Source: a bacterium
Lineage (GTDB): Bacteria > Bacillota_I > Bacilli_A > RF39 > UBA660
Assembly (NCBI GenBank): GCA_019423565.1
Contig: JAHZBE010000001.1
Location: forward strand, 124,001-188,000
DNA: 64,000 bases
Direction: 5' to 3'
Shown: positions 25,628 through 35,259 of the stretch, piece by piece
How the letters are laid out: every line of letters starts with the position of its first letter
Position numbering within the stretch: the stretch's first letter is position 1
Made by a program: the position numbers and the translations under genes
The notes under the pieces: model-generated
What the model was told of the DNA's origin: nothing
The model's input: only the letters and a program-made list of their open reading frames with translations
Database searches by the model: none

Positions 25628-26539
25628 TTATTTTAAGTTATTAATTTCATCAATTGTTAAACCAGTTACATCTGATATATCTTCTATAGACATATTTTTC
25701 TTAAGCATATTTTTAGCAATATTTGATACACCATCAGATTTACCAGAATCATACCCAGAACTATAACCATTTTCTTTAGCATCTTCTATGGCATCTTCTA
25801 GTATACACTTATTTTCATAAGCTTTCTTTTCTTCTTCATCATATAATAAAGCATAATACTTATCTTTTGATAAATCATCTAATTTTTTATATACCTCACT
25901 CATACTCTTATCTCCTTTAGACACTTCTAAAAGTTCTTCTCTTTTTCTTAATTTTAGCATTAACATATATTTCTCTAACTTTGTTAACTTATCGTTATTA
26001 TAATATTTTTCTTTTATATTTTCAAGATATATATCATATTTTATTAATCCTATTTCATCTTCTTCTTTTCCTTCATCATCTTTTAGTGTATATCTTTTTA
26101 CTACACTTCCATCTTTTGACCTAAAATTATTTATATTTATTTGTATTGTTACACTTTTATCTGATAATGATACTATTTTAAATAAATATATATCATTTCT
26201 TTTATTTAATTTTTTATAATAATGATTATTCATCTCTAAATTTATTACACTATCTTCTAATTCTATTATTAAATCCGATGTTCTTCTCTTTTCATTTATA
26301 TTTAAAATAGGATACTCACTATTTATTATTGTTCCTTTTAATACTTCTTCTTTTGGTATTCCTGTTACTTCATATATTATATCCGCTAAGAATTCTTTTA
26401 CGCTTTTAAATATTTCTTTAAATATTGGATCAAATGTTCCTGGTATTACTTCATGTTTTTGTCTTACAACATCTTCATGATAACTTTTTATATATTTAAT
26501 ATATATGCACCTACCTTTATTTATGTTTTTCTGAGGTCC
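25628..26539 (-). pseudogene. Rpn-family (PD-(D/E)XK) nuclease/transposase-like gene without visible start codon
   Basis: The open frame runs from after TGA (26540-26542) to 25628, about 300 codons. It shows Rpn-family features: GTFDPIFKEIFKSVKEFLADII near the start, the core TSDLIIELEDSVINLEMN with Asp, Glu and Glu of the PD-(D/E)XK site, then NNHYYKKLNKRND, and a C-terminal coiled section ending in SIEDISDVTGLTIDEINNLK. The first in-frame ATG (26233) is inside the nuclease core, so a protein from there would lose its N-terminus. Upstream no ATG, GTG or TTG exists in frame; ATT at 26500 or ATA at 26506 stands next to AAGGTAGG. It is either a start-less remnant or uses a rare start. Confidence 0.72.
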
Positions 26540-26568
26540 TCATATATTATTTACTCCGTCTATAACCT

Positions 26569-26598
26569 AAATTCCCCTAAAAAATAGAAAAAAATTGA
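26569..26598. repeat. 30-bp repeat copy 1 (upstream of Rpn gene)
   Basis: Identical over 30 bp with 44965-44994 (begins AAATTCCCCTAAAAAATAG). On the minus strand both copies lie upstream of the next gene: Rpn here, the thioester protein there. The right end overlaps the terminator of the ldcA-type gene. Confidence 0.85.
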
Positions 26599-26612
26599 TA
26601 TTTCTATCAACT
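26586..26612 (-). terminator. Terminator of the LD-carboxypeptidase operon
   Basis: Minus strand: TTGATA, GAAA loop, TATCAA (26594-26609), then a run of T. It follows the stop at 26629. Confidence 0.8.
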
Positions 26613-26628
26613 TTTTAACTATTTTAAC

Positions 26629-27639
26629 TTATTTTAATTCAAACTCAATTGTAGCTTTATGATTTTTATAATGGACATTTGCTATTGCACCATTTATTAT
26701 TGTCATTCTAGGAGATACATGTCCTAAATCAAAATCATATATTATAGGAATATTTAAACTACCTAGTGCTTCCTTTAATGCTTCTTTAAATGATATATCA
26801 TAATAACTTTTTTCAGATATATTTCTTCCAAATATTATTAACTTTGTATACTTAAAATAACCATTATCTTTAAATTTCCACATAGTTCTTATTAAATCTT
26901 CAATAGAAAGTTCACAGTTATCAAAATACCATATAAAACCATCATTTTTATATTTTTCTAAAAAATCTTTTGTTTTATCAAATCTTGTTCCGAAAAGTTC
27001 TGTTAATATATCAAGGCAGCCACCTATCATTCTTCCTTTTACAGCTATTTCTTCTTCTGTTAATGACTTATAACTTACTTTTTTAGTTAGATTATATCCT
27101 TCAAGTCCAGTTATATATTCTTGTCTTTCACCTTCATATTTATCATAATTTTCTTGCTTTATAAGATTTCCCTTTAATATTTCTATATTGTCTAAAAGAG
27201 ATTTATGATAATTTTCCATACCAAATGTTTTAAAATTATTTGCGTAAATTGTTGAGATATCAAAACAAACCGTTATTACATATAAAAGTCCAGTTGGATC
27301 AGAATACCCTTGTATCCATTTTGGATTATTTTTTATAATGTCAAAATCTACATATGAAAGCATTTCAAGTAAGAAATCTCCTCCGCCAGCACATATTATT
27401 GACTTAACTTTTTCATCTTTAAATAAGTCTTCTAATTCCTTTGCTTGAACTGTTGGTACGCTACTTCTTCCCTTTACGCTTTTTCTTACATTACTTGTTT
27501 CAACAACTTTTAGTCCTAATTTTTGTAACTTACTTTTTGCATTATCTAATCTTTTTAAATCTAGAATATCAGTTACTCCATCAGAAGGCGCAGTTACACC
27601 TATATAATCACCATTTTTTATAAATTCTGGATATATCAT
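26629..27639 (-). CDS. LD-carboxypeptidase / MccF-like peptidase (family S66)
   Basis: 336 aa, full length. N-terminal KNGDYIGVTAPSDG, the nucleophile Ser in QGYSDPTGLL (about 115), then WYFDNCE with the Glu and YDFDLGHVSPRM with the His of the catalytic triad. It is cytoplasmic and removes the terminal D-residue of peptidoglycan tetrapeptides during recycling, or cleaves related compounds as MccF does. The ATG is shared with the stop of the YugP-type gene (1-bp overlap), so it is translated with cysS and the protease. Confidence 0.9.
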   Translation of the reverse strand: MIYPEFIKNGDYIGVTAPSDGVTDILDLKRLDNAKSKLQKLGLKVVETSNVRKSVKGRSSVPTVQAKELEDLFKDEKVKSIICAGGGDFLLEMLSYVDFDIIKNNPKWIQGYSDPTGLLYVITVCFDISTIYANNFKTFGMENYHKSLLDNIEILKGNLIKQENYDKYEGERQEYITGLEGYNLTKKVSYKSLTEEEIAVKGRMIGGCLDILTELFGTRFDKTKDFLEKYKNDGFIWYFDNCELSIEDLIRTMWKFKDNGYFKYTKLIIFGRNISEKSYYDISFKEALKEALGSLNIPIIYDFDLGHVSPRMTIINGAIANVHYKNHKATIEFELK

Positions 27640-28337
27640 TAATCGTTATCCCTTCCACCAAAAATATAAATAAGTCTTAATATTTGGAATATTGTTGATG
27701 CAATTGCAGAAACAAGTCCGGCAACATATGTAAATGCTGCAGCCTTAAGCATTGCTTTTGTGCCATCATGTTCACCTTCTGAAACTATTCCCATTTCAAA
27801 AAGTATTTTATTTGCTCTTCTTGATGCATCAAACTCAACTGGTAGTGTTACAAGTTGAAAGATAAGAGCTAAAGATACCATTATAAGACCAACTATAAAT
27901 AAATGCTTAAATGAACTAAATACTAAACTAGCAATTATTACATAATATCCAACACTACTTCCAAAATACACAAAAGGTACTAACATATTTCTTATTTTTA
28001 TTGGAACATATCCTTCTTTATATTGTATTGCATGTCCACATTCATGAGCCGCAACAGCAGCAGAAGCAATTGTTTTTCCACCATATATATTACCTGATAA
28101 ACTTACTCTTTTTCTTGAATTATTATAATTATCTGTAAGTTCACCAGAAATTTCTACTACATCAATATTATCTAGATCATATTCTTTTAATATTTTATTT
28201 GCAACTTCCATTCCTGTTAATCCAGTGTCTGTCTCTATACTTTCGTATTTTCTATATGTTATTTTTAATATAATTTGCGCAAGTAATACAAGTAAAAAGG
28301 GTATTAAAACAAGTATTATCATTGTGTCTATTCCCAT
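27639..28337 (-). CDS. Membrane zinc metallopeptidase, YugP family
   Basis: 232 aa. Membrane helix at 5-25, then ASAAVAAHECGHAIQYKEG with HExxH (about residue 95) and further helices near 120-165 and 200-225. The family is membrane-bound and probably degrades damaged membrane proteins. ATG 28337 has AAGGAG 8 nt upstream and overlaps cysS by 10 bp; the three genes cysS, this gene and the LD-carboxypeptidase are one operon. Confidence 0.9.
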   Translation of the reverse strand: MGIDTMIILVLIPFLLVLLAQIILKITYRKYESIETDTGLTGMEVANKILKEYDLDNIDVVEISGELTDNYNNSRKRVSLSGNIYGGKTIASAAVAAHECGHAIQYKEGYVPIKIRNMLVPFVYFGSSVGYYVIIASLVFSSFKHLFIVGLIMVSLALIFQLVTLPVEFDASRRANKILFEMGIVSEGEHDGTKAMLKAAAFTYVAGLVSAIASTIFQILRLIYIFGGRDND

Positions 28338-29725
28338 ATAATAACAACTCCTTCTCTTGTATCTTTAATTTCAGCACCAAGTGCTTTTATTTCATCTCTT
28401 ACTTTATCTGCTTCTTCATATCTTTTTTCTTTTTTTAAATTATTTCTTTTTTCAATTAATTCATTTACTTTTCTTTCTAGCTCTTTATCAACTACAACAT
28501 TATTTTCTTTTAATAAATCAAGTGATAATACTGTATCAAATTTTTGAACTAAAGATATTTTAGTACTTTCATTAATACTATTATCTTTTAATACATCATA
28601 AAGAATTGTTAAACACATAGAAGTATTTAAATTATTATTAAGTGCTTCCTTAAATTTATTATCATAACTATTAAATTTATCTGTATCTATTTCACCATCT
28701 TCTTTTAATGATAAAACCTTATTTTTTAATTTTAGATATTCTCTTTCTGCTCCATCTAATATTTCATAACTGAATGTAAGCGCATTATGATAATAAGAAT
28801 TTAAGCATAAATATCTGTATGCAAGTGGATTATATCCCTTTTCTTCAAGTACTGAAACTGTTAAAAATTCACCTTTACTTTTACTCATTTTTCCATTTTT
28901 ATCATTTAAGAAGCCAAAATGAACCCAATAATTACACCATTTATGTCCTAAATAGCATTCACTTTGAGCAATTTCATTTGTATGATGTGGAAAAACTGCA
29001 TCTTCTGCACCACAATGTATATCTAAGTTTTCTCCTAAGTATTTTATCGATATACCAGAACATTCTATATGCCAACCAGGGTATCCTCTTCCCCAAGGCG
29101 AATCCCATTGCATTTCTTGATTATTAAATTTTGAATTTGTAAACCATAAACCAAAATCAAATGGATTTTTTTTAGATGTATCTTTTTTTATATCTTCTCT
29201 AACTGCAACCATTAAATCATCGGCATTTCTTCCTGATAATTCATAATATTTAGCATATTTAGTTGTATCAAAGTATACATTACCATCACTTATATATGCA
29301 TATCCATCATCTAATAGTTTAGTTATTATCTTTATATATTCATCTATGTTATCTGTTGCTGGACTTACTGTATCTGGCCATCTTACATTAAGTTTTTCAC
29401 AATCACTTTTAAAACACTCTGTATAATATTTTGCTACTTCATATGAACTTTTGTGTTCCCTTTTACTTGCAACAAGCATCTTGTCTTCTCCAGAATCACC
29501 ATCACCAACCATATGTCCAACATCTGTTATATTCATAACCCTATCAACTTTATATCCAACATATTTTAATGCCTTTTCAAGTATATCTTCTGATATGTAT
29601 GTTCTAAGATTTCCTATATGAGCAAAATGATATACAGTAGGTCCACATGTATACATTTTTACATATCCTTCTTTATTCGGAATAAAATCTTCTATTTTTT
29701 TTGTAAGTGTATTATATAGTTTCAT
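28328..29725 (-). CDS. cysS: Cysteinyl-tRNA synthetase
   Basis: 465 aa, normal. Class I synthetase: MYTCGPTVYHFAHIGNLRTY with the zinc Cys and HIGN motif (about 24-43), GWHIECSGISIKYLG and HCGAEDAVFPHHTNE zinc-binding parts, and KMSKSKGEFLTV (KMSKS loop). Charges tRNA-Cys. First gene of a three-gene operon. The ATG follows AGGAGGTATTATTTT. No T-box leader or cysteine-specific structure was recognised in the short upstream region. Confidence 0.97.
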   Translation of the reverse strand: MKLYNTLTKKIEDFIPNKEGYVKMYTCGPTVYHFAHIGNLRTYISEDILEKALKYVGYKVDRVMNITDVGHMVGDGDSGEDKMLVASKREHKSSYEVAKYYTECFKSDCEKLNVRWPDTVSPATDNIDEYIKIITKLLDDGYAYISDGNVYFDTTKYAKYYELSGRNADDLMVAVREDIKKDTSKKNPFDFGLWFTNSKFNNQEMQWDSPWGRGYPGWHIECSGISIKYLGENLDIHCGAEDAVFPHHTNEIAQSECYLGHKWCNYWVHFGFLNDKNGKMSKSKGEFLTVSVLEEKGYNPLAYRYLCLNSYYHNALTFSYEILDGAEREYLKLKNKVLSLKEDGEIDTDKFNSYDNKFKEALNNNLNTSMCLTILYDVLKDNSINESTKISLVQKFDTVLSLDLLKENNVVVDKELERKVNELIEKRNNLKKEKRYEEADKVRDEIKALGAEIKDTREGVVIIWE

Positions 29726-29774
29726 AAAATAATACCTCCTTTAATTTATATACTAATATTTTACCATATATGAA

Positions 29775-29800
29775 GAAAAAAGACTATAAATTAGTCTTTT
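29775..29800 (-). terminator. Terminator after the 29813 gene
   Basis: AAAAGACT (29777-29784) pairs with AGTCTTTT (29793-29800); on the minus strand a T-run follows. It separates the hypothetical gene from cysS. Confidence 0.8.
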
Positions 29801-29812
29801 ATATAATAATTT

Positions 29813-31006
29813 TTACATATGCATAATATTAGTATTTTCTTGTTTTGTTTCTTCTTCTAATTTTCTTCTTTGTTCTTTCAAATAATCAAGTTCATCATAA
29901 CCAAATGCGTTTAATTCTCTTTCTTCTAAGGCACTTTCATATTCATCTTCGTCATCTATTTCAAATGCATTTGGTTCTTTTCCTTGACTAAAACTTTTAT
30001 TTTCATCTGTTTCACCATCAGGAGTTAATTCTAATTTCTGACCACTATCACAAAAAGCTTTTATATCTGCGCTTGTTTTTTTATCCATACATATATTATT
30101 AGAATCTATTCCTAATTTTTCCATTGCATTTCTGACACTATTACAAAGAATTGCAGGAAATTCTTTGTCAACTTTTGGAATAGTTTTAACTAATACTTGT
30201 GTTTTCTTTTTTAATTCAAAAGAATCATATTCACCAAAATAATACTCCTTCATATTTTCTTTTCCAATTGTAGCAGTTATATTATCTAAACACCAATTCT
30301 TTACAGCATTTTCTATTCCATTTTCAAATGATTTACATATTAAAGTTGTATATGAACATTTTGCATTTTCTGATTCAAATGCATATCCAATATAGTCATT
30401 AATTTGTCCAACTAACTCCGATGGAGCATTACAATTTCTAACTAATTTTGGATTATTTTTTTCGATTTGTAATATTGCTTTAATCGTATCATCTAATAAT
30501 GGCGTTGATGTATATAAAACAATACTGTCTTTATATCCCTTTTCATTGTTTTCATTACCCTGAATTTTAAAATAAAATAGTATTTTTCTTTTCTTTAATT
30601 CATCATATATTGCATTTGAAAGTGCCATTAAATTACTAGATTTAGAATTTATATACAGTCTATGACGATACTCTCCTTCACTTATTCTATCTGTACCAAG
30701 CAATTTCCATGACTTATATGTGAACCATCCAGGTTGTTCTTTCAATGGATTAAATTGTGGTATTCCATACCTAGAAGTGAAATCACTTTTTACTTCATCA
30801 GCAAATTTTCTTTTATCTTCTTCATTTATTTTACCAACACTATTTTTATCAGTTCTAAGTGCAACATATAATAAATCACTTACATCACAAAATGGTGAAG
30901 TTTTATCTATATCTATATTTATATATTTTCTAATTATAGACTTTATAAAAGCATCATCAGCTTTTTTTTGAACAATTTTTTCAAGATTTTTTAATGAATA
31001 TTCCAT
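29813..31006 (-). CDS. Hypothetical protein, possible HopA1-like fold
   Basis: 397 aa, soluble. The region 120-185 (YRHRLYINSKSSNLMALSN, then KRKILFYFKIQGNEN and KDSIVLYTSTPLL) resembles the beta-strand pattern of the HopA1 effector domain, found also near lanthipeptide genes. The C-terminal 80 residues are acidic and probably disordered (DEDEYESALEERELNAF). No signal peptide. It is a single gene, and no lanthipeptide precursor was seen next to it. Function unknown; the fold match is by eye only. Confidence 0.6.
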   Translation of the reverse strand: MEYSLKNLEKIVQKKADDAFIKSIIRKYINIDIDKTSPFCDVSDLLYVALRTDKNSVGKINEEDKRKFADEVKSDFTSRYGIPQFNPLKEQPGWFTYKSWKLLGTDRISEGEYRHRLYINSKSSNLMALSNAIYDELKKRKILFYFKIQGNENNEKGYKDSIVLYTSTPLLDDTIKAILQIEKNNPKLVRNCNAPSELVGQINDYIGYAFESENAKCSYTTLICKSFENGIENAVKNWCLDNITATIGKENMKEYYFGEYDSFELKKKTQVLVKTIPKVDKEFPAILCNSVRNAMEKLGIDSNNICMDKKTSADIKAFCDSGQKLELTPDGETDENKSFSQGKEPNAFEIDDEDEYESALEERELNAFGYDELDYLKEQRRKLEEETKQENTNIMHM

Positions 31007-31120
31007 AAAATTCCTCCTAATTTACATATAAATATTTTATCACATAAAAACTAAAAAAACTATAAAATAATAATCGTCATAATTTTTATATTATTGTATA
31101 TGTAGTAAATGTTCTTGCAC

Positions 31121-31216
31121 AAAATAAAAAAAGAAGCATTTAAGTTTTTTAAAGATGCTTGAATGCCTACCCAAAATTTGGTTTTGACATTTAAGTCATC
31201 TTTGAACTTAAGTGTC
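31121..31216 (-). terminator. Terminator region of clpC
   Basis: Minus strand after the clpC stop: GACACTTAAG/CTTAAATGTC-type 10-bp stem (31186-31195 with 31207-31216), then AAGCATCTTT/AAATGCTT (31134-31160) followed by a long T-run (31121-31133). The gap 31007-31270 holds these two hairpins and nothing else recognised. Confidence 0.75.
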
Positions 31217-31270
31217 TATTTTTTATTGTTTATACAAAAAAAGATAAATGGTTGTTTCATTTATCTTTTA

Positions 31271-33520
31271 TTATGAAAATATATTACATACTATTTGATT
31301 TTCTATTTCTTTTCTAACTGCCTTACATAATTTTCTAACACCATATTCTTCATAATTAGACTCTTTAATAATTCTATTTATCATATCTAAACTAATAATA
31401 TTTTCACTGTTATATTTTTTATAACATTTATTTGCTTCTTTTATAATTATTTTATTTATATCTTCCTCTGTAAATTTCTTAAATGGCACTATTTCATCAA
31501 TACGATTTATAAATTCTTTTGAAAAGAAATCTTCTAAAGAATTATTAGTAGTCTTTTTATTAAATCCCATTAATAATTTACTTACATATGCATTACTTGT
31601 CATTATAATTAATACATTATCAAATCTAACTGTTTTACCACTTGAATTTTTACAATTTCCTTCATCTAGTATATTTAAGAAAAAGTTAAGAACTGATTTA
31701 TGTGCTTTTTCTATTTCATCTAATATAAGAACAGAATATGGTTTATTTCTTATTTCTTCAAGTATATTTTTATTATCATCATATCCTACATATCCAGCCG
31801 GTGAACCAATTATTTTATTTATACTAATGCTTTCAGAATATTCACTCATATCAAGTTTTATAACATTGTTTTTACCTACTAAATTTTCAGCAAATAGTTT
31901 AGATAAATATGTTTTCCCAGTACCAGTTGATCCACAAAATAGAACTGAGTAACTCCTATTTTTATCCTTTATACCTAGTTTTATTTTTTTAGAAATATCA
32001 ATAAGTTTATTTATTGCTTCATCTTGGCCAATTATATTTTCTTTTAAAGTTTTCTCTATTTCATTAATACTTGTTATATAATCTTTACTTATTTCATTTA
32101 TTGGTATTTTTGTTTTACTACTAACTACTTCTACAATATCTTTTAATTTAACTTTTTTCACTTTTTCTTTTCTCATATAATCAAGTTTAAGTTTATTAAT
32201 TTTACTTTGTAATTCTTCTTCGTCTTCTTTTAAAGAATATGCTTTATCATAATTTTGATTAATTATTGCATTATTTTTTTCTTTTTGAATTTTTGTTAAA
32301 CAATCACTTAATTTTATTATTTCTTTTTCTTCTTTTGCTTCTTTTAATGAAACTTTAGTACATACTTCATCTAATATATCTATTGATTTATCTGGTTCAC
32401 ACCTATCATAAATATATCTATCTGATAACTCAATTATTTTATCTATCAACTTTTCTTCTATTTTAACACCATGATATGCTTCATATATACTTTTTAAATT
32501 CATAAGAATATTTTTTAAATTTGATTTATCTGGTTCTTCAACAAATACTTTTTGAAATCTTCTATCTAAGGCATTATCTTTTTCAATAAATTTTTTATAT
32601 TCGGATATAGTTGTTGCACCTATTAATTTTAATTTACCTCTCGCAAGAGCTGGCTTAAGTATATTTGATGCATCAATTGCGCCTTCAGCACCTCCAGCAC
32701 CTACTAATGTATGAATTTCATCTATAAATATAATAACATCATCATTATCTTCTAATTCTTTTACCATTTTCTTAATTCGTTCTTCAAACTCTCCTCTATA
32801 TTTAGTACCTGCAACAGTACAAGCCATATCAACAGATATTATTCTTTTATTTTTAAGAGGCATTGGTACATTACCAGATACTATTCTTCTTGCAAGTTCT
32901 TCAGCAATTGCTGTTTTTCCAACTCCTGCTTCACCTATTAAAAGTGGATTATTTTTTGTTCTTCTAGATAATATTTCTATAACTCTATTTAGTTCTATAT
33001 CTCTTCCAATAACAGGATCAAGTTCATTATTTTTGGCTCTTTTAGTTAAGTCTACTCCAAGTTCTTCAACAATTAATTTTTTAGATTTTTTCTGTTTAAT
33101 TTTTCTTTTCTCACTTATATCAGAGTATAATTTATTAATATCTACACCTAATGATAATAGTATTCTTATTGCTTTTCCTTCTCCTTCATTTAATAAAGAT
33201 AAAAGAAGTTCATTAACACTTATTTCATCACCTGTTTCTCTTGACTCTATTATGACATTTTCAAGTATAGTTTTTAGAGTTGTACTATATAAAAGTAAAT
33301 CAGGAGTATTATCTCCTATACCTACTAAATTTATCAATTCTTCTTTAAAACTTTTATAAGTTATTTTATATTTTTTAAATTTGTTAACCAAGTCTTGATT
33401 ATTTTTAAGTATTGCAAGTAATAAATGTTCACTACCTATATATGGATGCTTTAGTTCACTCATTTCTTTTTGTGCATCTACTAAAACTCTTTGTGCTTCT
33501 TCACTAAATTTTCCAAACAT
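31271..33520 (-). CDS. clpC: ClpC-type Clp ATPase
   Basis: 749 aa, somewhat shorter than usual (about 810). Clp N-domain repeats (FSEEAQRVLVDAQKEMSELKH), first AAA+ module with Walker A GEAGVGKT and Walker B VIIFIDEIHTLVG, a short middle domain with a UVR-like QNYDKAYSLKEDEEELQ, second AAA+ module with GSTGTGKT and LILDEIEKAHK, and MGF in the ClpP-docking loop (KLLMGFNKK). Unfolds proteins for ClpP and disaggregates them. ATG 33520 follows AGGAGG by 7 nt. No ctsR or mcsAB neighbours; it appears monocistronic, and no CtsR operator was clearly seen. Confidence 0.95.
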   Translation of the reverse strand: MFGKFSEEAQRVLVDAQKEMSELKHPYIGSEHLLLAILKNNQDLVNKFKKYKITYKSFKEELINLVGIGDNTPDLLLYSTTLKTILENVIIESRETGDEISVNELLLSLLNEGEGKAIRILLSLGVDINKLYSDISEKRKIKQKKSKKLIVEELGVDLTKRAKNNELDPVIGRDIELNRVIEILSRRTKNNPLLIGEAGVGKTAIAEELARRIVSGNVPMPLKNKRIISVDMACTVAGTKYRGEFEERIKKMVKELEDNDDVIIFIDEIHTLVGAGGAEGAIDASNILKPALARGKLKLIGATTISEYKKFIEKDNALDRRFQKVFVEEPDKSNLKNILMNLKSIYEAYHGVKIEEKLIDKIIELSDRYIYDRCEPDKSIDILDEVCTKVSLKEAKEEKEIIKLSDCLTKIQKEKNNAIINQNYDKAYSLKEDEEELQSKINKLKLDYMRKEKVKKVKLKDIVEVVSSKTKIPINEISKDYITSINEIEKTLKENIIGQDEAINKLIDISKKIKLGIKDKNRSYSVLFCGSTGTGKTYLSKLFAENLVGKNNVIKLDMSEYSESISINKIIGSPAGYVGYDDNKNILEEIRNKPYSVLILDEIEKAHKSVLNFFLNILDEGNCKNSSGKTVRFDNVLIIMTSNAYVSKLLMGFNKKTTNNSLEDFFSKEFINRIDEIVPFKKFTEEDINKIIIKEANKCYKKYNSENIISLDMINRIIKESNYEEYGVRKLCKAVRKEIENQIVCNIFS

Positions 33521-33581
33521 AAATATCCTCCTCTTATTAATTCTATGATACTTATGATACATTTAATAAAAATTATTCAAG

Positions 33582-33607
33582 AAAAAACAGACTTTTTTTA
33601 AAGTCTG
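33582..33607 (-). terminator. Terminator of the lysS-transporter operon
   Basis: CAGACT (33588-33593) with AGTCTG (33602-33607); minus strand T-run at 33582-33587. Confidence 0.8.
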
Positions 33608-33619
33608 CTTTATATCTTG

Positions 33620-35251
33620 TTATTTCTTTTTAGTTGTATTTTTCTTAGTTCCTGTTGTTTTCTTAGAAGTTTCTTTTTTCACACCAGTAGTTTTTTTAGC
33701 AGGAGTTTTAGTTTTAATTTCTTCTTTCTTTTCTTCCTTAACTACTTTTGTTTCTTCTTTAACAGGTTCTTCTTTTACTTCAACTTTTTCTTTTTTTACT
33801 TGTTTTTTTGTATCTTTTCTTGTTACAGAAAGAACTACAAATAATACAAGCATTACAATTACTACTGCAAGTACTACATATGATAATGCTGAAATATAAT
33901 TTCTACCTACAACCATAATTAATACAAAGAATACAATTAATAATCCTAAGAAATATTTATAAATATATTTAATCCATTCTTTATAACTTACATTTTCACG
34001 TTGTAATCCAAGTAATACAAGAATACTTGTTGGTGAAATTAGTAAGAATAATGAATAAATAACTTGGAATATAACTGCAAGTACAAGATAGAATTTTGTA
34101 TCTGTTATTGTATAAGTAATTGTTGATAATGTAAATTGTGTAGCATATGTATAATCTGGATATACTACTGAAGATAATGCAGATAATGTTGTTCCAGATA
34201 GAACTTTATCTGTCATACCAGCAATACTTGTAATTATTGTTGTATAGAATCCTGAATTATAAACACCAACTAATACTAAGTTAGCAAGAATTACTATCAT
34301 AGCATATGGTAATGCTCTTCTTATTCCACTTGCGATAGATTCAAGTAATCCATCAAATTTAATTTTGTAAATTATTGATAATATTACTGTAGTTACTACT
34401 AATAATACAATAACATTATATAAAGCCCATTCACCAAATGCACTTAGTGTTGAACCCAATATTGCATTGAATAATGAAACATCAAATACTTTAAAATCAG
34501 TTAAAGTTTTATGGAAATTTGTGAATCCTTCAAATCCAAAGTATCCATTCCAAGATACCATACCAAGTATTAGAAATACGATAATTACATCAAATGCAAT
34601 CATCATTGGTAATCCTTTTTTAACTTCTTCTTTTTCTAAATTTGTTTTTTCTGGCTTGCTTGTTAATATTGTAAATAATATTAATGAACCAAGTCCAAGT
34701 GCTAATATAACTATTTTAGCAATTATATTAGATGATACTGTAGTACTCATTATTTGATTTACATAATTTGTATATAATGAACCAGCACTTCCTAAAAGTA
34801 TTGCGCCTACAGTTGATGCGATAGATGTTTTACTATCATAACCTAATTTTTTAGCAATATCTATAAAAGCTGGAACAAAGATAAGCATAGGCATAACGTC
34901 ACCTATAACAGCTGTCATAATTCCAAATGTTAATATGCTTATTACTAAAAATAAATCTTTTTTCTTTTGAAATTTAACTGCAGTATTATTAATAACTGCT
35001 TCATATTTACCAGTTTTCTTAAGTACTGCATAAAATACACCAATACTTAAAATAAATATAAATGCACTGATAAATACACTAAATGATGTTAATCCATTTG
35101 ATATAGAATCAACAAGGTTTATTGGATTAATAGTTCCCTTTTCAATACCTGATGTATAATATCCAATTGTTGAACTAGGGATTAAAAAACTTACTATTAT
35201 TGCTGCTGCTAAAACTAACAATAATACTTTAAAAATATTATATTTCTTCAT
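33620..35251 (-). CDS. YfcC/DcuC-like multi-pass transporter with Lys/Glu-rich tail
   Basis: 543 aa. About 12 hydrophobic segments spread over residues 8-470, including two motif regions typical of the YfcC/C4-dicarboxylate anaerobic carrier group (FGIMTAVIGDVMPMLIFVPAF and SPTSILVLLGLQRENVSYKEW). Residues 475-543 are a hydrophilic tail of repeated Lys, Glu, Thr (KKTTG) probably in the cytoplasm. Substrate unknown: dicarboxylates, arginine/ornithine or peptides fit the family. AGGAGG precedes the ATG by 5 nt. It follows lysS by 8 nt on the same strand. Confidence 0.82.
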   Translation of the reverse strand: MKKYNIFKVLLLVLAAAIIVSFLIPSSTIGYYTSGIEKGTINPINLVDSISNGLTSFSVFISAFIFILSIGVFYAVLKKTGKYEAVINNTAVKFQKKKDLFLVISILTFGIMTAVIGDVMPMLIFVPAFIDIAKKLGYDSKTSIASTVGAILLGSAGSLYTNYVNQIMSTTVSSNIIAKIVILALGLGSLILFTILTSKPEKTNLEKEEVKKGLPMMIAFDVIIVFLILGMVSWNGYFGFEGFTNFHKTLTDFKVFDVSLFNAILGSTLSAFGEWALYNVIVLLVVTTVILSIIYKIKFDGLLESIASGIRRALPYAMIVILANLVLVGVYNSGFYTTIITSIAGMTDKVLSGTTLSALSSVVYPDYTYATQFTLSTITYTITDTKFYLVLAVIFQVIYSLFLLISPTSILVLLGLQRENVSYKEWIKYIYKYFLGLLIVFFVLIMVVGRNYISALSYVVLAVVIVMLVLFVVLSVTRKDTKKQVKKEKVEVKEEPVKEETKVVKEEKKEEIKTKTPAKKTTGVKKETSKKTTGTKKNTTKKK

Positions 35252-35259
35252 TTTTCCTC

